Assembly: GCA_964452115.1 (NCBI GenBank)
Contig: CAYVKY010000013.1
Location: forward strand, 1-28,174
DNA length: 28,174 bases
Source: CAYVKY01 sp964452115
GTDB lineage: Bacteria; Bacteroidota; Ignavibacteria; Tepidaquicellales; Tepidaquicellaceae
Direction of reading: 5' to 3'
Every line of letters begins with the position of its first letter. Positions within the stretch are counted from its first letter, which is position 1. The position numbers and the translations under genes were made by a program. The notes beneath the pieces were generated by a model. It was not told the DNA's origin, ran no database searches, and saw nothing but the letters and a program-made list of their open reading frames with translations. Positions 7,265-14,040 of the stretch are shown in pieces.

Positions 7265-8266
7265 ATGAATCAGTACACGAAAAAAATTTTCTTTTTACTT
7301 TTCATATCCTTTATATGGGGAAGATTTGTATTTGCCCAGACAACTGATGCAACTCTTGTTATCGGCACTTATAAAATTTCAAAAGTGACTGACGGAGACA
7401 CATTCCGCTTCGCAGGTCTTGACAGGTCAACAAGATTGCTTGGCATTGACACGGAAGAAACTTTCAAGGACAAGAAAGCAGAATTAAAAAGTCAGGATTT
7501 GGCTCAAAACTGGCCTGCGGAATATAATGAAACCAAAGAAAAAAAAGGGAATAATTTTCCTGCCAAAACCGACACGCCTTTCGGCTTTGAAACATGGAAA
7601 TGGACTGAATCATTTGTAAAAGATTTTGATGAAGTGCGCCTTGAAAAAGACGATTCCCTCAGGTCAATTGATGCATACGGCAGGTATCTTGTTTATGTGA
7701 TACTCATAAAAGACGGAAGGGAAGTAAATTACAATATCGAATGCGTTAAACTGGGATACAGTCCTTATTTCAATAAATACGGCAACTGCAAGAGATTCGA
7801 CAGGGAATTCAGGGAAGCACAGGAATATGCACAGAAAAATAAACTCGGTATCTGGAATAAGAATACTTTGGGGTATCCTGATTATACGCAGAGAATTGAG
7901 TGGTGGGAAAAACGCGCGAATCAGATTAAAAATTATGAAGATAAGTATGAGTCGGATAAAAACTATTTCAATCTGATGAATGACGGTGAATATAACCGCC
8001 TTTCAAATTATCTTGATAAAGAGATTGTAGTATTCGGAAATATTTCAGACGTGAAGGAATCATCAAATCTGACGAAACTTAAAATTAATATCGCAAAAGG
8101 CGTGGATTTTGATCTGGTGATTTTTAAAGATAATAAAGATATCCTCGACAAGTTTAATATAAACGTAAATAAAGAATATTCAATTTACGCAAAAGGGAAG
8201 TTAAAAGAATACAAAGGATATTATGAAATTATCATAAACGATATTTCCCAATTGTGGATTGAATAG
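7265..8266 (+). CDS. Secreted thermonuclease (SNase-like) with extra C-terminal domain
   Basis: A 333-residue staphylococcal-nuclease-like protein, expected to cut DNA and RNA outside the cytoplasm in a Ca2+-dependent way. A signal peptide is clear: KK near residue 6, a hydrophobic stretch at about 8-23, and probable cleavage after VFA-24. The SNase fold spans about 33-200. It keeps the counterparts of D21 (D45 in VTDGDTF), R35 (R57), D40 (D62), E43 (E65) and R87 (R140 in YGRYLVY), so it should be active. A C-terminal part (about 240-333, YLDKEIVVFGNISDV through GYYEIIINDISQLWIE) looks like a beta-barrel, possibly an OB-fold, but that is only inference. The ATG lies just after the rpsR terminator. 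Its stop abuts the stop of the convergent phosphatase gene with no bases between. Confidence 0.85.
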   Translation: MNQYTKKIFFLLFISFIWGRFVFAQTTDATLVIGTYKISKVTDGDTFRFAGLDRSTRLLGIDTEETFKDKKAELKSQDLAQNWPAEYNETKEKKGNNFPAKTDTPFGFETWKWTESFVKDFDEVRLEKDDSLRSIDAYGRYLVYVILIKDGREVNYNIECVKLGYSPYFNKYGNCKRFDREFREAQEYAQKNKLGIWNKNTLGYPDYTQRIEWWEKRANQIKNYEDKYESDKNYFNLMNDGEYNRLSNYLDKEIVVFGNISDVKESSNLTKLKINIAKGVDFDLVIFKDNKDILDKFNINVNKEYSIYAKGKLKEYKGYYEIIINDISQLWIE

Positions 8267-9994
8267 TTAATTCAGTTTTTTAATTACAATCAGAGTCTGG
8301 TCATCAGACTGCAATTCCCCTTCGGTAAACTTTTCCACATCATTCAGAATTGCGGAAGTAATTTCATCCGTATTTTTTGTTTTATTCTTCAGTACAATTT
8401 CCCGGAATCTTTCCATCTCATATTCTTCATTCTGCCGGCTTTTTGCTTCGTTTATGCCGTCAGTATAAAACACAAGTACATCATCTTTTCCGATTTCGAT
8501 ATTACCCGATTCGTATTCAATATTCTCAAATAGAATACCGATTATCATTCCGCCTTTTTCAAGTTTTTCAATACTGCCGCTATTTCTGAAAACCAGCGGA
8601 TAATTGTGGCCTGCGTTTACAAATTTGAAACTGTTTTTTTCCGTATCAAGAATACCCCAGAAGAAAGTAATGAATTTTTCCGGCGAAGTACTTTCAAAAA
8701 TCAGTTCGTTGATTTTTTTTGTAACGAGGGAAATGTCAATGCTTTCATTGAAAACTTTTATATATGACCTTACAGCAGACTGAAGGTTGCTCATCAGAAG
8801 TGCGGCGGGTGCGCCTTTCCCGGATACATCTGCTATTACGATTGCAAATTTTGAATCAGTCAACCGGATGATGTCAAAATAATCGCCTCCGACGTGCAGT
8901 GCGGGCTTGTTTACAGCGGAAATGCTGTAATGCTCAGGCTGCGGAATTTCTTTTGGCAAAAGTGCAGTCTGAATTTCATGCGCAATTTTCAGCTCGTTTT
9001 CCAGTGAAAGTTTTTCCAGATGCTCCTTAAACAAAATCGAATTTTCGATTGATATCACAGACAGGTTCACCAGCGATGTAAGAAATTCTATATCGCTTTT
9101 CTGAAACGGAGTGCCGTTTAGTTTATTACCGAGAAAAACCACGGTTTCGGGAAGGTCTCCGTTTTTAAAAATCGGAATCGCAAGTCTTAACCCTTCATTA
9201 TATAGTTCATCGAATAAAGTAAAATTTGTATTGCCGGTAAGAAGTAAATGGTCTTTTAGCGACTGCAGAAGGTCATTGTCAATCGAAGTTATGTTGTAAT
9301 TTTTTGTCTGACTTAAAATGAAATATTCCTTTGCCCTGTATTTTGAAAATATAATGATTTCGCGGATGCCGTAATTTCCGAGTAAAGTATAATTCAGAAG
9401 TTTTATGATTTTGGCTTTATCTTCAAAATTTGAATAAAAAACCTTGCTGAGTTCAAACAGTGAATTCAGTTTTGTGACCTTATTGGTCAGGTCTTTATTC
9501 AGATTTATTATTTGTTCGAATTTCAGCGTATTCTCTATTGAAATTGAAGAAATATTAAGAATAGTTTCTATAAAAACTATTTCGCTGTTTTCAAATGCGG
9601 CATTATTATTTTTCCCGCCGAGGCAGAGGATTCCTAAAAGTTTATTTGTGTAATAAATCTTGAAAAAATTCCGGAGTCCGTTTTTTACGAATAAATCAGG
9701 AGGGGTGCTGAAATCTTCTATTGTGAAATCGGCGTGTGACGGCAGTTTGATATCAAGCACAGACCCCTGAATGCCGTTGCTGAGCCCTTTTGCGCATTTA
9801 ACAATATACATTTCTGCATCCGTATCAGAACCGTATTTCATCAGAATCATCCCGCGCGTAATCATCATCCTTCCCATAACCGAAAGCAGTATGTAATTCA
9901 GAATAAAATCCTGATCCAGTTTGCTGTTAATCAGATTTGAAAATTCAATTATGGAATGAAGTTCAAGCTGCTTTTTCAGATCCTGTTCAGTCAT
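8267..9994 (-). CDS. RsbU-like PP2C (SpoIIE) serine phosphatase with GAF-like sensor region
   Basis: A 575-residue protein of the partner-switching type. Its phosphatase would dephosphorylate the STAS antagonist encoded upstream. The N-terminal 320 or so residues look like two GAF-type sensor domains, each ending in SISIENTLKFE- or SVISIENSILFKE-like helices. A linker helix with ENELKIAHEIQTALLP precedes the PPM-type phosphatase domain (about 355-575). Metal ligands are present: D371 (GGDYFD), D389 (IADVSGKG), D512 (FYTDGINEA) and D564/D565 (SDDQTL). Its ATG abuts the stop of the kinase gene, forming a STAS-kinase-phosphatase operon. The signal sensed is unknown, and no sigma factor gene is nearby. 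There is no membrane segment, so it is likely cytoplasmic. Confidence 0.88.
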   Translation of the reverse strand: MTEQDLKKQLELHSIIEFSNLINSKLDQDFILNYILLSVMGRMMITRGMILMKYGSDTDAEMYIVKCAKGLSNGIQGSVLDIKLPSHADFTIEDFSTPPDLFVKNGLRNFFKIYYTNKLLGILCLGGKNNNAAFENSEIVFIETILNISSISIENTLKFEQIINLNKDLTNKVTKLNSLFELSKVFYSNFEDKAKIIKLLNYTLLGNYGIREIIIFSKYRAKEYFILSQTKNYNITSIDNDLLQSLKDHLLLTGNTNFTLFDELYNEGLRLAIPIFKNGDLPETVVFLGNKLNGTPFQKSDIEFLTSLVNLSVISIENSILFKEHLEKLSLENELKIAHEIQTALLPKEIPQPEHYSISAVNKPALHVGGDYFDIIRLTDSKFAIVIADVSGKGAPAALLMSNLQSAVRSYIKVFNESIDISLVTKKINELIFESTSPEKFITFFWGILDTEKNSFKFVNAGHNYPLVFRNSGSIEKLEKGGMIIGILFENIEYESGNIEIGKDDVLVFYTDGINEAKSRQNEEYEMERFREIVLKNKTKNTDEITSAILNDVEKFTEGELQSDDQTLIVIKKLN

Positions 9995-10411
9995 TTACAG
10001 AACCCTTATTAGTGTTAATAAATTATTATCGGGATTCGAATGCTTATATTCTATCTTTGTTATAAATTTTCTTATCATTGGAATTCCCAGTCCGCCCCTT
10101 TTGTAATTCTTAAAATATTCAATCATATTAGGCGTGGGAACATTGTTCGGATTGAAGCCCTCACCCTTGTATGAAATTTTTATTGCAAACTTGCGCCGGT
10201 TTGCATGTGTCTTGATTTCGATAAACTTTGTCTCGTCATACTTGTGAGAGTATTTGATTATATTTGTGCAAGCCTCGTCAACGGCAAGTGTTATCTGGTT
10301 CACGATTTCCGGATCGATTCCTGATAATACGGCAATATTCGATACGAAATCCCTTACCTTTGACAGGTTTTTGGTTGAACTTGCAATTAATATTTTATTT
10401 TCTTTATCCAA
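9995..10411 (-). CDS. RsbW/SpoIIAB-like anti-sigma serine kinase (HATPase_c_2), variant ATP site
   Basis: A 138-residue GHKL-fold protein. In relatives it binds a sigma factor and phosphorylates the STAS antagonist. The N-box is normal: DEACTNIIKYSHKY with E46 and N50. The distal glycine box is also normal (RGGLGIPMIRKF, about 105-116). The first glycine box, usually D-x-G-x-G-F-D/N, reads Y-K-G-E-G-F-N, so the Asp that contacts adenine in GHKL proteins is Tyr81. The glycines are kept. This may weaken or alter nucleotide binding, or the family branch may compensate. The gene starts 3 bp after the STAS stop, and its stop abuts the phosphatase ATG. The product could control a sigma factor elsewhere or another output. 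Confidence 0.85.
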   Translation of the reverse strand: MDKENKILIASSTKNLSKVRDFVSNIAVLSGIDPEIVNQITLAVDEACTNIIKYSHKYDETKFIEIKTHANRRKFAIKISYKGEGFNPNNVPTPNMIEYFKNYKRGGLGIPMIRKFITKIEYKHSNPDNNLLTLIRVL

Positions 10412-10414
10412 AGC

Positions 10415-10762
10415 TCACGAATTAAACTTTTCTACTGCCTTTGTTTCGTTTTCATAAATTTCAAATAACAAAGGAAAACCGAGCATATCAAAAATATTAA
10501 ATATCTTCTTACTCATCTCGCACAATTTTATATCGCCGCCGTTTTCACGTGATTGCTCAATAAATGCCATAAAGACTCCAAGTCCGGCACTGCTGATATA
10601 TGATAAATCTTTGAAGTTTATCACGATGTTATAGGATTTCTGGTCAAGAAGTTTTGTCAATGCGTTTTCAAGTATTGGTGATGTATGGGCATCCAAAAAT
10701 CCTTCAAGATAAACTATTTTAACTTTATCATTTGATAACTCTCTTATGTTAAACTCTTCCAT
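10415..10762 (-). CDS. STAS-domain anti-sigma factor antagonist (RsbV/SpoIIAA-like)
   Basis: A 115-residue single STAS domain, first gene of the partner-switching operon. The family pattern is visible: VKIVYLEGFLDAHTSPILENAL (strand, loop, helix), then NIVINFKDLSYISSAGLGVFM and the C-terminal KIFNIFDMLGFPLLFEIYENETKAVE. By alignment with D-S-S-G-L-G of SpoIIAA, the phosphorylatable residue is S58 in SSAGLG. Unphosphorylated antagonist would sequester the RsbW-like kinase and release its target; the RsbU-like phosphatase encoded downstream would reactivate it. The ATG at 10762 is preceded by a perfect 22-bp palindrome 7 bp away (10770-10791), which may affect expression of the whole operon. 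Confidence 0.9.
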   Translation of the reverse strand: MEEFNIRELSNDKVKIVYLEGFLDAHTSPILENALTKLLDQKSYNIVINFKDLSYISSAGLGVFMAFIEQSRENGGDIKLCEMSKKIFNIFDMLGFPLLFEIYENETKAVEKFNS

Positions 10763-11087
10763 TTATTTGTTTACTTTTAATTAAAAGTAAAATCTATAAA
10801 ATTTTGTATAAAATAAATGACAAATTCAAAGATATTTACAATCACTTTATATACTCAAAATCCGCCGTAAATGTTACAAAAAAATGAAAATATTAAGTTT
10901 ATTTGTTTTCCGGAGTTTCGGAAGAAAGATATATTTTGATAAAACATATATTAATTCACATATTTAAGCTGTAAACTAAAAGGTATTAAATATTTTCCGA
11001 ATTCAAAGTTTAACACACGACAACTTAATGCATAGAAATATTTTTTTATTTAATCTATATTAATTAAATATTATATCAGAATTGGAC
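10763..11087. other. Intergenic region between divergent STAS operon and anmK
   Basis: This 325-bp AT-rich stretch must hold the promoters of both the leftward partner-switching operon and the rightward anmK cluster. I see no open frame of note, RNA gene or convincing riboswitch. It holds the palindrome at 10770-10791. It also has a TTTG (10902-10905) followed 24 bp later by TATATTTTG, vaguely like the Bacteroidetes -33/-7 promoter but with non-standard spacing, so I do not call it. Confidence 0.6.
10770..10791. repeat. Perfect 22-bp AT-only-centre palindrome upstream of STAS gene
   Basis: TTACTTTTAA and TTAAAAGTAA are exact reverse complements with no spacer, and one more T/A pair extends the match on each side. 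It lies 7 bp upstream of the STAS start codon (read leftward), inside the expected leader. It could be a homodimer operator or a weak hairpin near the ribosome entry site. AT-richness raises the chance level, so function is only suggested. Confidence 0.5.
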
Positions 11088-12248
11088 ATGAAAAATAATA
11101 ATGGGAAACTGATTCTCGGAGTACTTTCCGGAACTTCAGTTGACAGCGTTGATATAGTGCTTATTAATATTCAGGGAACCGGTAAAGATACAAAAATACA
11201 GGTTCTTGAATATGAACAATATGATATTGAAAACGATATCAGAAATAATATATTGAATGCATCTGATATAAGCAAAAGCAATGTCGAGATAATCTGCAAG
11301 CTGAATTTTTTCATGGGACAATATTTTGCTTCAAAAATCAACACATTCCTGAAAGAAAAAAATCGCAATCCAAATGATATTTACTGCATAGGCTCGCACG
11401 GTCAGACAATTTACCATTATCCCAAAGATGAATATTTATTAAACTTTCCACTGAAATCCACGCTTCAGATAGGAGATATTTCCGTGATTGCAAATCTGAC
11501 CAATATTGCAACTGTCGGCGATTTCAGATGCGCCGACATCGCAGCAGGCGGCAGCGGCGCACCGCTCGTGCCTTATCTTGATTACATTATGTATCCTTCC
11601 GGCGATACTGCAAGGCTCGTTCTGAACATCGGCGGTATTTCAAATTTTACATATCTTGACGTTTACTGTGAACCGTCCGAAGTGATAGCATTTGATACAG
11701 GTCCCGGAAATATGCTCATTGATGCAATGATGAAAAAACTCTACGGCAAAAATTTTGATGAAGACGGAAAAACAGCTTTGAGTGGCGAAGTGCAGCATTC
11801 GATTCTGCAGAAACTGATTTTCTCGGATGTTTACATACACGAACCTCCGCCGAAATCAACAGGGAGGGAAGTTTATGGTGAAAAATTTCTTTCATTGCTG
11901 GATGGCTATTTGGATAAATATCCGAAAGAAGATATCATAGCTTCGGTGTCAGAATATACGACATATTGTATTTATTACAGCTTTGAAAAATATATAAATA
12001 AAACGGTTGATGAACTGATTGTGAGCGGAGGCGGTGCAAAAAATGAGTTTCTGATGGAACGCCTGAAAAAACTATTTCCGAAATCCAAAGTAAAAAAGAT
12101 GGATTACAACGGAATTACCGTTGATAACAAGGAAGCGGTTCTTTTTGCAGTACTCGCAAATGAAACAATGAGCCGCCAAAAGTCGGGTATTCCCCGCGCA
12201 ACCGGTACATTCCGAAGTGTAATTCAGGGAAAGGTGGCTTATGTCTGA
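11088..12248 (+). CDS. anmK: Anhydro-N-acetylmuramic acid kinase
   Basis: AnmK hydrolyses and phosphorylates 1,6-anhydro-MurNAc to MurNAc-6-phosphate during cell-wall recycling. The frame starts with a possible TTG at 11082, but the ATG at 11088 gives the family's usual short N-terminus (MKNNNGKLILGVLSGTSVDSVD), so I use it (386 residues). Family blocks are GVLSGTSVDSVD (the usual D-G is D-S), GSHGQTIYH, VGDFRCADIAAGGSGAPLVPYLD, LNIGGISNFTYL and AFDTGPGNMLIDAM. Near the C-terminus, ELIVSGGGAKN is the sugar-kinase glycine loop. It heads a + strand cluster and overlaps the SDR gene by 8 nt. MurQ etherase, its usual partner, is not in the window. Confidence 0.95.
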   Translation: MKNNNGKLILGVLSGTSVDSVDIVLINIQGTGKDTKIQVLEYEQYDIENDIRNNILNASDISKSNVEIICKLNFFMGQYFASKINTFLKEKNRNPNDIYCIGSHGQTIYHYPKDEYLLNFPLKSTLQIGDISVIANLTNIATVGDFRCADIAAGGSGAPLVPYLDYIMYPSGDTARLVLNIGGISNFTYLDVYCEPSEVIAFDTGPGNMLIDAMMKKLYGKNFDEDGKTALSGEVQHSILQKLIFSDVYIHEPPPKSTGREVYGEKFLSLLDGYLDKYPKEDIIASVSEYTTYCIYYSFEKYINKTVDELIVSGGGAKNEFLMERLKKLFPKSKVKKMDYNGITVDNKEAVLFAVLANETMSRQKSGIPRATGTFRSVIQGKVAYV

Positions 12249-12966
12249 GAAAATCATAATAGTCAGCGGAGGGACGGGAAATTTAGGCAAAGCCGTTGTC
12301 GAAAAACTCAGCAGCGAGAATAATAAAATTTATCTACCGGTGCGGAGTCTCGATAAATTCCGCAAAATGTATGATAGCTCGTCCGATGAAAGCGCCGAAT
12401 ACATTCCGAGAAAAATTTATGCACTTGAGTGCGACCTGTCAAAATATGACGAAATTAAAAATTTTGTTGACAGCGTTGCGGGAATGGAAAACGGCAGAAT
12501 TGATGCGCTTGTAAATCTTGCAGGCGGAATTCATCCGCCGGTAGAGCTTTCCGGAATTGATGAAAAATTTTTTGATGAATATTTTAAACTGAATTTTGAA
12601 TCATCTCTTTTCCTTTCAACGAGCGTACTGAAATATATGAAGGAGAATCAATGCGGAAGCATAATTTTTACAGGTGCGCTTGCAGGACTTAAAATGATGA
12701 AGGGCAGATATGTATATTCTGCGGGCAAGGCAGCTCTTATAAATTTGATGGAAAGCATTGCGCTTGAAATGAAGCAATATAACATCAGATGCAATATGGT
12801 GATGCCGTCCGTGCTGGATACTAAAGAAAACAGGGAATGGGCATCGGAAGAAGAAGCAAAAAAATTTGTATCAACATCGGAAGTTGCAGACGCTATATCC
12901 GGTTTGCTTTCGGATAAATACAAATCACTAAATCAAACAATTTTAAAACTAACAGGAAATTATTAA
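12241..12966 (+). CDS. Short-chain dehydrogenase/reductase family protein, catalytic Ser replaced
   Basis: A 241-residue classical-size SDR with a Rossmann fold. The cofactor loop is SGGTGNLG (9-16), followed by the N-L-A-G motif (92-95) in DALVNLAGGI, then N118 and the Y159-x-x-x-K163 pair (YSAGK). The residue 13 positions before the tyrosine, normally catalytic Ser, is A146 (FTGALAGL). Dihydropteridine-reductase-like SDRs also lack this Ser, so it may still be an active reductase of that kind; otherwise it is inactive or of altered chemistry. An Arg (R35, PVRSLDKF) follows the second strand, hinting at NADP(H). Its ATG overlaps the anmK stop by 8 nt, with AGGTGG upstream, implying coupling. 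The substrate is unknown. Confidence 0.85.
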   Translation: MSEKIIIVSGGTGNLGKAVVEKLSSENNKIYLPVRSLDKFRKMYDSSSDESAEYIPRKIYALECDLSKYDEIKNFVDSVAGMENGRIDALVNLAGGIHPPVELSGIDEKFFDEYFKLNFESSLFLSTSVLKYMKENQCGSIIFTGALAGLKMMKGRYVYSAGKAALINLMESIALEMKQYNIRCNMVMPSVLDTKENREWASEEEAKKFVSTSEVADAISGLLSDKYKSLNQTILKLTGNY

Positions 12967-12980
12967 ATTAAATAACAAAT

Positions 12981-14024
12981 ATGAAAGTAATAGTAACAGG
13001 AGGTGCCGGATTTTTAGGCTACCATATCGGAACGAGAATCAATGAAATTACAAATTTTAATGAATCAACATTTTTCGATATCGCACCGTTTCCTGAGGGA
13101 GATTATAACAAGGAAATAAACTGCATATATGGGGATGTGAGAGATGCGAAACAGATGGACGAAATTACAAAAGGTGCTGACGTTGTTATCCACTGCGCAG
13201 CAGCGCTGCCGCTATGGAAGAAAAAGGATATATTCGAAACAAATATCGGCGGTATGAAAAATATATGCGAAAGCTGTCTGAAAAATAATGTCGGCAGGCT
13301 CGTATTCATTTCATCAACATCGGTTTACGGCGTGCCGGACATACATCCGCTCTATGAATATCATCCGAGAGTCGGTGTGGGACCATACGGAATAACGAAA
13401 GTAAAATCAGAGGAAATCTGTGAAGAGTACAGAAAAAAAGGTTTGAATATTTGCATACTGCGGCCGAAAAGTTTTATAGGCACGGCAAGGCTCGGCGTGT
13501 TTCAGATTCTTTATGACTGGGTGGAAAGCGGTGTAAAAATTCCCATGATAGGAAATGCAAAAAACAGATATCAGCTTTTTGAAGTGGAAGATTTGGTAAG
13601 CGCAATATATCTGGCATCAACTCTGCCCGTGGAAAAAGTGAATGACACGTTTAATGTCGGAGCAAAGGAATTTAGAACTGTGGAAGAAGACCTTGGAGAA
13701 CTATGTAAGTACGCAGGCTCGGGCTCACGGGTGATGCACACACCTGCAAAACTTATAAAATTTTTCCTTCGAATTTTTGAACTTCTTCATCTTTCACCGC
13801 TTTACAAATGGATATACGGCACGGCAGATACAGATTCATATGTCTCGATAGAGAAAGCCGAAAAAGTTCTGGGATGGGAACCGAAATATTCTAATGCACA
13901 GGCATTGATAAGGTCATACCAGTGGTATCTTGATAATAAAAATACAATACAGAAAGGCACAGGCGTAACGCACAGAATTGCATGGAAACAGGGCATTCTT
14001 GCGATGTTCAAGAAACTTTTATAA
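12981..14024 (+). CDS. NAD-dependent epimerase/dehydratase (extended SDR)
   Basis: A 347-residue extended SDR. The N-terminal Rossmann motif is TGGAGFLG (6-13), with the acidic D-x-x-P region near 33-36 and GDVRDA near 51-56. The catalytic set is Ser/Thr in FISSTSVYG (S111-T113) and Y136-x-x-x-K140 (YGITK). ILRPKSFIG and FNVGAKEF are substrate-domain blocks seen in nucleotide-sugar epimerases and in 3-beta-hydroxysteroid-dehydrogenase-like proteins. The C-terminal KAEKVLGWEPKYS block is typical of the sugar epimerase group. It starts 14 bp after the SDR and ends 16 bp before the aldehyde dehydrogenase homologue, so all belong to one transcript. The substrate cannot be fixed; a sugar, steroid- or hopanoid-like substrate are all possible. 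Confidence 0.85.
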   Translation: MKVIVTGGAGFLGYHIGTRINEITNFNESTFFDIAPFPEGDYNKEINCIYGDVRDAKQMDEITKGADVVIHCAAALPLWKKKDIFETNIGGMKNICESCLKNNVGRLVFISSTSVYGVPDIHPLYEYHPRVGVGPYGITKVKSEEICEEYRKKGLNICILRPKSFIGTARLGVFQILYDWVESGVKIPMIGNAKNRYQLFEVEDLVSAIYLASTLPVEKVNDTFNVGAKEFRTVEEDLGELCKYAGSGSRVMHTPAKLIKFFLRIFELLHLSPLYKWIYGTADTDSYVSIEKAEKVLGWEPKYSNAQALIRSYQWYLDNKNTIQKGTGVTHRIAWKQGILAMFKKLL

Positions 14025-14040
14025 ACTCAAAATAAATGAA

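Noticed and set aside
10902..10938. Bacteroidetes-type promoter TTTG/TATATTTTG upstream of anmK
   Set aside because: The spacing is about 24 bp rather than about 19-20, and the -7 box is one base too long; in AT-rich DNA this is not convincing.
13978..14040. Upstream start of the aldehyde dehydrogenase homologue at 13978
   Set aside because: It overlaps 47 bp of the epimerase gene and adds residues (HGNRAFLRCSRNF) that are the shadow of that gene in another frame.
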